A stretch of 10,564 bases of DNA, from assembly GCA_011046295.1 (NCBI GenBank), contig DSAV01000257.1, forward strand, positions 1 through 10,564, in the 5' to 3' direction. The notes below the pieces were generated by a model. The model worked only from the letters and a program-made list of their open reading frames with translations, did not search any database and was not told the DNA's origin. Position numbers and translations under genes: made by a program. This document shows, piece by piece, positions 1-5,492 of the stretch. This DNA comes from Deltaproteobacteria bacterium (GTDB taxonomy: Bacteria; Desulfobacterota; Syntrophia; Syntrophales; Smithellaceae). Every line of letters begins with the position of its first letter. Positions within the stretch are counted from its first letter, which is position 1.

Positions 1-2
1 TC

Positions 3-1061
3 GGCTGTGATTGTGTCCTCAAAGCGCAGGTTTACGCCGGAGGACGCGGAAAAGCCGGAGGCATTAAGACCGTGCGCGATGCAACTCAGGCTTGCGACAC
101 AGCAAAAGATCTCTTCAAAAAAAGACTGGTCACTGTGCAAACGGGAACAAAGGGTCTGGCCGTTAAGCGCTTGCTTGTTGAAGAAATTATCGACGTCGAA
201 AAAGAATACTACGTTTCCCTGACTCTGGACCGGCGCACATCGCGCTATTGCCTTATTGCCTCGGCCCAAGGCGGTATGGATATCGAAGAAGTAGCGCGAA
301 CGTCACCCGAAAAAATTCATACGCTTTATATCGACCCTATTGTTGGAATAAAGCCCTACCATGCCCGCGGCATTTCTTCGGCTCTGGGATTAAAAGGCAA
401 ACTGATTGAAGATTGCGCCAGGCTTATCCAAAATCTTTACAATGTGCTTCTGGAAAAAGATTGTTCTCTGCTGGAAATCAATCCTCTCGTAGTGAGCAGG
501 GACCAGCGGCTTATCGCGATGGACTGTAAAATTAATTTTGACGATAACGCCCTCTTCCGTCACTCCGATTATGAAAAAATGGTTGATCTCTCCCAGCTTG
601 ATCCGTTGGAGATTGAAGCGCGCAAGTTTGATCTGGCCTATATCAAACTGGACGGCAATATCGGCTGTATGGTTAATGGCGCGGGTCTCGCGATGGCCAC
701 GTTGGATATTCTTATGGAATACGGCGCCCCGCCGGCTAATTTTCTTGATGTCGGTGGAGGCGCGAGCCGTGAAAAAGTCGCGGCGGCTTTCCGTATTATT
801 TTGAGCGACAAAAAAGTTCGCGGTATCTTCGTTAATATTTTTGGTGGAATAATGCGCTGCGATGTCATCGCGCAGGGCATCATCGACGCAACTAAAGACA
901 TCGCCCCTCATATTCCCATTGTCGTGCGCATGGACGGAAGTAATCTTGATGAAGGAATTAAACTTCTGGCGCAATCAGGCTTGAATGTGGAAACGGTGGA
1001 TAATCTTAAATCTGGCGTGCAGAAAATCGCCCAAATGATGAGCAAAAAACAAAAAAGTTAA
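3..1061 (+). CDS. sucC: Succinyl-CoA ligase (ADP-forming) beta subunit, 5' end cut off by the window
   Basis: Beta subunit of succinyl-CoA synthetase, which interconverts succinyl-CoA, ADP and phosphate with succinate, CoA and ATP in the cytoplasm; it carries the ATP-grasp nucleotide site and forms the active enzyme with SucD. The frame is open from base 3 and gives 352 residues; E. coli SucC has 388, and about 40 N-terminal residues lie outside the window. The first visible residues include the family motif AGGRGKAGG (bases 36-62). Further hallmarks are LLEINPLVV, DGNIGCMVNGAGLAM, FLDVGGGA and NIFGGIMRCD (about bases 831-860). A GTG at base 72 is an internal valine, not the start, because conserved sequence continues upstream. 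sucD follows after 28 bases. The family also contains ligases for other dicarboxylates, so glutarate or another acid is possible given the neighbours. Identity of the family is very secure; the in vivo substrate is not. Confidence 0.96.
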   Translation, partial: GCDCVLKAQVYAGGRGKAGGIKTVRDATQACDTAKDLFKKRLVTVQTGTKGLAVKRLLVEEIIDVEKEYYVSLTLDRRTSRYCLIASAQGGMDIEEVARTSPEKIHTLYIDPIVGIKPYHARGISSALGLKGKLIEDCARLIQNLYNVLLEKDCSLLEINPLVVSRDQRLIAMDCKINFDDNALFRHSDYEKMVDLSQLDPLEIEARKFDLAYIKLDGNIGCMVNGAGLAMATLDILMEYGAPPANFLDVGGGASREKVAAAFRIILSDKKVRGIFVNIFGGIMRCDVIAQGIIDATKDIAPHIPIVVRMDGSNLDEGIKLLAQSGLNVETVDNLKSGVQKIAQMMSKKQKS

Positions 1062-1089
1062 GTTTTGATTATTTAATTTGGATATTTAA

Positions 1090-1965
1090 ATGGGAATATT
1101 AATCGATAAAAATTCAAAAATAATCGTCCAGGGCATTACCGGTAAAAGCGGCCTTTTGCACGCCCGGCAATGCCGTGATTACGGAAGCCAAATCGTTGGT
1201 GGTGTTACTCCCGGAAAAGGCGGCACTTCCCTTGAGGGATTTACGGTATTTGATTCGGTTGCCGAAGCAGTTGCCCAAACAAACGCTACCGTTTCCATGA
1301 TTTTGGTGCCTGCTCCCTGGGCGGCGGACGCGATCTTTGAAGCGGCGGAAGCGGGTATCAAATTGGCTGTTTGCATCACCGAAGGAATCCCCGTGCGTGA
1401 CATGGTAATGGTAAAAAGATATTTGCAGCATAGCAAAATGCGTCTGGTTGGCCCGAATTGCCCGGGTGTGATTACACCGGGTGAATGTGAAGTCGGCATT
1501 ATGCCGGGTAATATCCACAAAAAAGGAAACATCGGTGTCGTATCGCGCAGCGGCACGCTGACTTATGAAGCAGTTAAACAATTAAGCGACGCGGGGCTGG
1601 GACAATCTACTTGTGTGGGCATCGGCGGCGATCCGATCATCGGTATGGACTTCATCGATGTGTTGAAATTATTTGCTAAAGATACTGATACTAAAGGTGT
1701 TTTTATCATCGGTGAAATCGGCGGCGACGCGGAAGAGCTAGCCGCCCAATGGATAAAAGAAAATCTGAAAAAACCTGTGGCCGCTTTCATTGCTGGACGC
1801 ACTGCTCCACCCGGCAAGCGCATGGGGCATGCCGGCGCGATCATCACCGGTGGAAAGGGTCTGGCCGTCGATAAAATTCGTGTGCTCGAAGAATGCGGCG
1901 TTGTGGTAGCGCAAAATCCGGTGAAAATTGCCGAAGCCATGCGGGAAGCTTTAAATAAAGATTAA
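1090..1965 (+). CDS. sucD: Succinyl-CoA ligase alpha subunit
   Basis: Alpha subunit of succinyl-CoA synthetase; it binds CoA and carries the histidine that is phosphorylated during catalysis. The protein has 291 residues against 289 in E. coli and aligns end to end by eye. The N-terminus has the CoA-binding Rossmann segment with GITGKSG (residues 15-21) and GGVTPGKGG (37-45). The middle has GPNCPGVITPGEC (121-133) and SRSGTLTYEAVKQ (152-164). The active-site histidine is H247 in GKRMGHAGAI. The ATG at 1090 is chosen because MGILIDKN matches the family N-terminus; the upstream ribosome site is weak (GGA at 1080-1082), suggesting coupling to sucC translation. gcdA begins 25 bases downstream, which ties this enzyme to acyl-CoA decarboxylation rather than to a TCA-cycle cluster. 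Nothing appears broken. Confidence 0.97.
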   Translation: MGILIDKNSKIIVQGITGKSGLLHARQCRDYGSQIVGGVTPGKGGTSLEGFTVFDSVAEAVAQTNATVSMILVPAPWAADAIFEAAEAGIKLAVCITEGIPVRDMVMVKRYLQHSKMRLVGPNCPGVITPGECEVGIMPGNIHKKGNIGVVSRSGTLTYEAVKQLSDAGLGQSTCVGIGGDPIIGMDFIDVLKLFAKDTDTKGVFIIGEIGGDAEELAAQWIKENLKKPVAAFIAGRTAPPGKRMGHAGAIITGGKGLAVDKIRVLEECGVVVAQNPVKIAEAMREALNKD

Positions 1966-1976
1966 CCAATCATTTT

Positions 1977-1984
1977 AAGGGAGA
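1977..1984 (+). promoter_or_regulatory. Strong ribosome binding site for gcdA
   Basis: AAGGGAGA lies 6 bases before the ATG at 1991 and supports that start. It is one of the strongest Shine-Dalgarno sequences in the window, implying independent translation of gcdA although it sits only 25 bases after sucD. Confidence 0.8.
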
Positions 1985-1990
1985 ATCAAA

Positions 1991-3763
1991 ATGAAACAAT
2001 ACTTTGAAAAAATGGATCCTTTGGGAAAACCTCTTTCTCCCAAGCAACTCGAAAGCATGAAAGATAACCTCGCTCAGGCGGAAGAAATGATGAAACGCAT
2101 TGACGCCGAACAGGATAGAATACAAAATTTTGGCGTCCCCGCTGATAAAATACATGAGCGAGGGGAAATGACTGTTTGGGAGCGTATTGAATACCTGGTT
2201 GATCCCGGCACATTCTGCCCGCTCCACACGATTTTTGATCCCGAAAACGAAGAGTCGGGAAGCACCGGCGTCGTGGATGGGCTGGCGCGCATCAACGGCA
2301 GATGGTGCGTTCTTATCGGCTTTAACAACAAATGGATGGCGGGCGCCTGGATTGCTGGTCAGGCGGAAAACAATCTGCGCGTAACGGATATCGCCAAAAT
2401 CCTGAACGTTCCTCTGGTCTGGCTGGTCAACTGCTCCGGCGTAAAACTACCCGAACAGGAAAAAGTTTACGCCAACCGCCGCGGCCAGGGAACATGTTTT
2501 TTCCGCCACGCGGAACTGGAACAGATGGGCATTCCTGTTGTTGCCGGAATTTACGGCACCAACCCCGCCGGCGGCGGTTATCAGTCGATCAGTCCCACCA
2601 TTTTGCTGGCTCACAAAAAAGCAAACATGGCCGTGGGCGGCGGCGGTATTGTCAGCGGTATGTCACCTAAAGGTTCGTTTGATGAAGCAGGCGCGGAAGA
2701 AATCATCAACGCGACCAGACATTTTAAATCCGTTCCTCCGGGCAGCGTCAAGATTCACTACGACGCCACGGGTTTTTTCAGCGCGGTATTCGATGAAGAA
2801 ACGCAGGTGCTCGACGCGATTAAAGATTACATGGCCGACCTGCCCGCATACAATCCCCGATTTTTCCGCGTGAGTGAACCTGCCCAGCCAAAATTTGCTC
2901 CGGAAGAAATCGCCTCAATTATTCCCATGAATAAAAAGAGAACATATGACTTCGAGCAGGTTCTGGCCAGAGTTGTGGATGACTCCGAGCACATGGAATT
3001 TCGCCCTGGTTACGGCCCGGAAATTTATACCGGCCTGGTGAAAATCAACGGATTTCTCATGGGCGCCATCGGCAACCGTCAGGGTTTCCTGCCCGATTAT
3101 CCGGAGTACACAAATGAGTATATGGGTGTGGGCGGAAAACTTTACCGCCAGGGACTAATCAAAATGAGTGAGTTCGTGACTCTTTGCGCGCGCGATAAAG
3201 TGCCGATTATCTGGTTTCAGGATACCACAGGAATTGATGTGGGTGACACTGCCGAAAAAGCGGAACTACTGGGTTTGGGTCAATCGCTGATTTATTCCAT
3301 TGAAAACACCAATCTGCCGATGATGCTGGTTGTCCTGCGCAAAGGTACGGCCGCGGCGCATTACGTTTTAGGCGGCCCCACAGCTAATAACAATAACGCT
3401 TTTACTCTGGGCACTCCGGCGACAGAAATCAATGTCATGCACGGAGAAACAGCGGCGGTGGCCAGTTACGCGCGCCGTCTGGTTAAGGAAAAGGATGCGG
3501 GCAAACCTCTGCAGCCGGTGATAGATAAAATGAATGAGATGGTTAAACACTATGACCTTACTTCCGAACCTTTTTATTGCGCTAAAAAAGGTTTTGTCGA
3601 CGAGGTGGTTCGCTTCGGCGATATCAGAAAATACCTCGTTGCTTTCACCAGTTGCATTTATCAGAATCCGCGCTCGATTTGCCCAAAGCATCACATGATT
3701 TTGCCGCGTATTATCCGCTCGCAAATTGTGAAAGGTTTGGAGCGGCCTCAAGGAAAGGAATAA
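1991..3763 (+). CDS. gcdA: Glutaconyl-CoA decarboxylase alpha subunit (carboxyltransferase)
   Basis: Carboxyltransferase subunit of the sodium-translocating, biotin-dependent glutaconyl-CoA decarboxylase. It moves the carboxyl group of glutaconyl-CoA onto carrier biotin, leaving crotonyl-CoA; it is a cytoplasmic protein that docks on the membrane subunits. The 590 residues match the Acidaminococcus GcdA length (587, from memory) rather than the shorter (~510) methylmalonyl- or propionyl-CoA carboxyltransferases, and the long N-terminal segment (RGEMTVWERIEYLVDPG, residues 57-73) fits GcdA. Two crotonase-fold carboxyltransferase halves are visible: VNCSGVKLPEQEKVY (146-160) and YGTNPAGGGYQSISPT (188-203) in the first; GGKLYRQGLIKMSEFVTLCARD (about 381-402), QDTTGIDVG (410-418) and RKGTAAAHYVLGGP (450-463) in the second. 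The family C-terminus (QNPRSICPKHHMILPR, 558-573) is present. The delta and beta subunit genes follow. I consider glutaconyl-CoA the likely substrate, with other unsaturated or dicarboxylic acyl-CoAs not excluded. Confidence 0.94.
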   Translation: MKQYFEKMDPLGKPLSPKQLESMKDNLAQAEEMMKRIDAEQDRIQNFGVPADKIHERGEMTVWERIEYLVDPGTFCPLHTIFDPENEESGSTGVVDGLARINGRWCVLIGFNNKWMAGAWIAGQAENNLRVTDIAKILNVPLVWLVNCSGVKLPEQEKVYANRRGQGTCFFRHAELEQMGIPVVAGIYGTNPAGGGYQSISPTILLAHKKANMAVGGGGIVSGMSPKGSFDEAGAEEIINATRHFKSVPPGSVKIHYDATGFFSAVFDEETQVLDAIKDYMADLPAYNPRFFRVSEPAQPKFAPEEIASIIPMNKKRTYDFEQVLARVVDDSEHMEFRPGYGPEIYTGLVKINGFLMGAIGNRQGFLPDYPEYTNEYMGVGGKLYRQGLIKMSEFVTLCARDKVPIIWFQDTTGIDVGDTAEKAELLGLGQSLIYSIENTNLPMMLVVLRKGTAAAHYVLGGPTANNNNAFTLGTPATEINVMHGETAAVASYARRLVKEKDAGKPLQPVIDKMNEMVKHYDLTSEPFYCAKKGFVDEVVRFGDIRKYLVAFTSCIYQNPRSICPKHHMILPRIIRSQIVKGLERPQGKE

Positions 3764-3818
3764 ACACAGCCGTTACTAACACGGTAGAGTAAATTTTATT
3801 GAAAGAAGTAAAGGAAAA
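3764..3818. other. gcdA to delta-subunit spacer, no terminator seen
   Basis: This 55-base gap is the longest intergenic stretch in the window. It holds only a four-base-pair inverted repeat (CCGT at 3770-3773 and ACGG at 3781-3784) with no following T run, so it is not a credible terminator, and no promoter pair is evident. The ribosome site AAAGGA at 3810-3815 sits just before the next start. Confidence 0.55.
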
Positions 3819-4016
3819 ATGAAAACAGTAGCTTTGATCGGGCCGGTACAGTTTGTCGCGATGACGTATTTTATTTGCATTGTCGTTTCTTTGAGTGTCG
3901 CCTGGTTTATCCGCATTCTGTTCAGCGGCATCAAATGGCAAAAACATATTGTTCACGCTCACGCTATTGCGGAAAAGATGGCGCGTAATAAATATATGGC
4001 CGGCAAAAAGGATTAA
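3819..4016 (+). CDS. gcdD: Small one-helix membrane protein, likely decarboxylase delta (OadG-like) subunit
   Basis: A 65-residue protein with a short N-terminal segment, one membrane helix (about residues 12-35, VAMTYFICIVVSLSVAWFI at its core) and a basic, histidine-containing cytoplasmic tail (H43, H46, H48, then EKMARNKYMAGKKD). Size, topology and position directly between gcdA and gcdB fit the small delta/OadG-type subunit, which in sodium-pumping decarboxylases helps assemble the carboxyltransferase on the membrane beta subunit. This family is too short and divergent for a motif-based call, so the assignment rests on topology and context. Unlike many OadG/GcdD proteins it has no proline/alanine-rich linker after the helix and is at the short end of the family. 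The start has a good ribosome site (AAAGGA, 3810-3815). gcdB starts two bases after its stop, so the two are probably translationally coupled. Confidence 0.75.
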   Translation: MKTVALIGPVQFVAMTYFICIVVSLSVAWFIRILFSGIKWQKHIVHAHAIAEKMARNKYMAGKKD

Positions 4017-4018
4017 GA

Positions 4019-5224
4019 ATGTCTGGTGTTGATTTTTTAAATCTATTTCAGGGAATAGCGACAATGGTGTCCGGCGATCCGTTAATTACTGCCGGGCGAA
4101 TCATGTTGATTATCGCCGGAATCACGCTTGTTTTTTTAGGCGCGAAAGGCACGCTGGAACCGCTGATTATGATTCCCATGGGCATGGGCATGGCATCCGT
4201 TAACGCGGCCGTTTTATATCTTTCGGCGACAACTACGGGAACCATCTTTATTGATCCTATGGTCAGCGATCCGGCAAAATTGTTTGACGCCCTGCAAATA
4301 AATTTTCTTCAGCCCATCTACACCTTCACCTTCAGCAACGGCCTTATCGCCTGCCTGCTCTTTTTGGGCATCGGCGTCATTACCGATGTTGGTTATATTA
4401 TGATGGCGCCTTTTAAGGGCATGCTGATCGCCATTTTTGCCGAGCTGGGTACAATTCTGACTTTTCCACTGGCTGTCTGGATGGGACTCACCTACAAAGA
4501 AGCGGCGTCAATTTCTGTTGTCGGCGGCGCGGACGGCCCGATGGTCCTTTTTACTTCACTGATTCTGGCCAAAGATCTCTTTGTGCCCATTACCATTGTC
4601 GCCTATCTATATCTATCTTTAACTTACGGCGGCTATCCTTACCTGATCAGGCTTATGGTGCCCAAACGCCTGCGTGGCATCAAAATGGATTTAAAAAATA
4701 TTCCAAAAATTTCCAGAATGGAAAAGATTACCTTCTCTGTCATTACCTCTATGATTCTCTGCCTGCTTTTCCCGGTTGCGGCGCCCCTTTTTATGTCTTT
4801 CTTTTTAGGCGTCATTATCAAAGAATCCGGGGTTAAACGTTTTGTAGAATTTCTGGAAGGCCCCGTGCTTTACGGAGCTACCTTTTTTTTGGGTCTTCTT
4901 TTGGGGGTTCTTTGTGAAGCATCCACGATTCTTAATCCCAAAGTGATGACTCTGCTGATCCTCGGCATCTTCGCGCTTCTTTTATCGGGAATCGGCGGAA
5001 TTTTAGGCGGGTATGTTTTATATTTCGCTACCAAAGGAAAATTCAATCCGGTAATCGGCATTGCCGGCGTCTCCTGCATTCCGACAACTGCAAAAGTCGC
5101 TCAAAAGGAAGTTCAAAAAGCAAACCGCAATGCTATTATACTGCCTTACGCATTAGGCGCGAGTGTTTCCGGCATAATAACCACCGCAATCATTGCCGGT
5201 ATTTTTGTGACGATATTGAGATAA
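4019..5224 (+). CDS. gcdB: Glutaconyl-CoA decarboxylase beta subunit, sodium-pumping membrane component
   Basis: Integral membrane subunit that decarboxylates carboxybiotin and couples this to sodium export. The 401-residue protein is almost entirely hydrophobic segments, as in the OadB/MmdB/GcdB family. The key sodium-site residues are present: D172 in VVGGADGPMVLF (168-179), and N343 and S352 in FNPVIGIAGVSCIP (342-355). Their spacing (171 and 9 residues) closely copies D203, N373 and S382 of Klebsiella OadB, so the pump should be functional. The C-terminal segment RNAIILPYALGASVSG (370-385) differs from the NFLLMHAMGPNVAG-type motif of OadB but keeps its position. The ribosome site AAGGA (4008-4012) lies inside the end of the delta gene. 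Its neighbours, GcdA and the one-helix protein, supply the other subunits; the biotin carrier is not adjacent. Confidence 0.94.
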   Translation: MSGVDFLNLFQGIATMVSGDPLITAGRIMLIIAGITLVFLGAKGTLEPLIMIPMGMGMASVNAAVLYLSATTTGTIFIDPMVSDPAKLFDALQINFLQPIYTFTFSNGLIACLLFLGIGVITDVGYIMMAPFKGMLIAIFAELGTILTFPLAVWMGLTYKEAASISVVGGADGPMVLFTSLILAKDLFVPITIVAYLYLSLTYGGYPYLIRLMVPKRLRGIKMDLKNIPKISRMEKITFSVITSMILCLLFPVAAPLFMSFFLGVIIKESGVKRFVEFLEGPVLYGATFFLGLLLGVLCEASTILNPKVMTLLILGIFALLLSGIGGILGGYVLYFATKGKFNPVIGIAGVSCIPTTAKVAQKEVQKANRNAIILPYALGASVSGIITTAIIAGIFVTILR

Positions 5225-5228
5225 AATT

Positions 5229-5492
5229 ATGAAAAATAAAATAATATTTTGGATTTCCGGAACGATTGTCGCCTTGGCGGGAGTAATCATAGCGCGACTA
5301 CTGGCTCCGGCGCTGACGGGTGTGTTTAACAAAATAACGCTGGTCTGCGGCTACGTGCTTGCCCTGACTGGAATAATTGTTTTGGCATATGCGTGTGCCG
5401 CCCGGCTAACCTTAAACCAGAATAGAGAGGGTCAGAGAATTATTTATGAAAATTTTAAGAATCAAAATAAGCGAAGAAAAAATCTCTTATGA
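5229..5492 (+). CDS. Unrecognised small membrane protein with two predicted helices
   Basis: I do not recognise this 87-residue protein. It has two hydrophobic segments, roughly residues 5-27 and 36-58, joined by a short loop, and a polar, strongly basic tail ending in NQNKRRKNLL. Both termini are probably cytoplasmic by the positive-inside rule. It has no biotin-attachment motif (no AMKM), no proline/alanine linker and no cysteine pair suggesting a redox cofactor. It starts five bases after the gcdB stop with only a weak ribosome site, so translation is probably coupled to gcdB, and its last 47 bases overlap the start of the fusion gene in another frame. The position suggests either an accessory subunit of the decarboxylase or a membrane partner for the AOR-ADH protein; both are inference. 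That it is a real gene is supported by the tight spacing and clear helix pattern. Confidence 0.7.
   Translation: MKNKIIFWISGTIVALAGVIIARLLAPALTGVFNKITLVCGYVLALTGIIVLAYACAARLTLNQNREGQRIIYENFKNQNKRRKNLL
5446..5492 (+). other. 47-base coding overlap between the small membrane protein and the AOR-ADH gene
   Basis: The AOR-ADH gene begins at ATG 5446, before the membrane-protein stop TGA at 5490-5492, in a different frame. The upstream AOR frame is closed by a TAA at 5413-5415, with no ATG or GTG between it and 5446, and the residues after 5446 (KILRIKISEEKISYE) match the usual AOR N-terminus, so the overlap is probably genuine. Only a modest ribosome site is present (AGAGA, 5434-5438). Confidence 0.7.

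Noticed and set aside
72..74. GTG as the start of sucC
   Set aside because: The same frame is open to base 3 and encodes the conserved AGGRGKAGG motif before it, so this is an internal valine codon of a truncated gene.
7..222. Short open frame at the left edge
   Set aside because: It lies entirely within sucC in another frame, has no domain resemblance and has arginine/lysine-rich, low-complexity content typical of an out-of-frame reading.
390..974. 194-codon antisense open frame inside sucC
   Set aside because: It mirrors a strongly conserved gene, has no ribosome site of note and no recognisable motifs. The other long antisense frames (1114-1581, 5737-6312, 6478-7023, 6927-7487, 8562-9071) were rejected for the same reason.
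1991..3763. gcdA as a propionyl-CoA or methylmalonyl-CoA carboxyltransferase
   Set aside because: The 590-residue length and N- and C-terminal segments fit GcdA; the alternatives are about 510 residues and lack the long N-terminal region.
3769..3785. Possible hairpin terminator after gcdA
   Set aside because: The stem is only four base pairs, with no T run following; the next gene starts 34 bases further on with a good ribosome site.
5229..5492. The 87-residue protein as a biotin-carrier gamma subunit
   Set aside because: It has two membrane helices, no AMKM-like biotinylation motif and no alanine/proline linker, so it cannot be GcdC.
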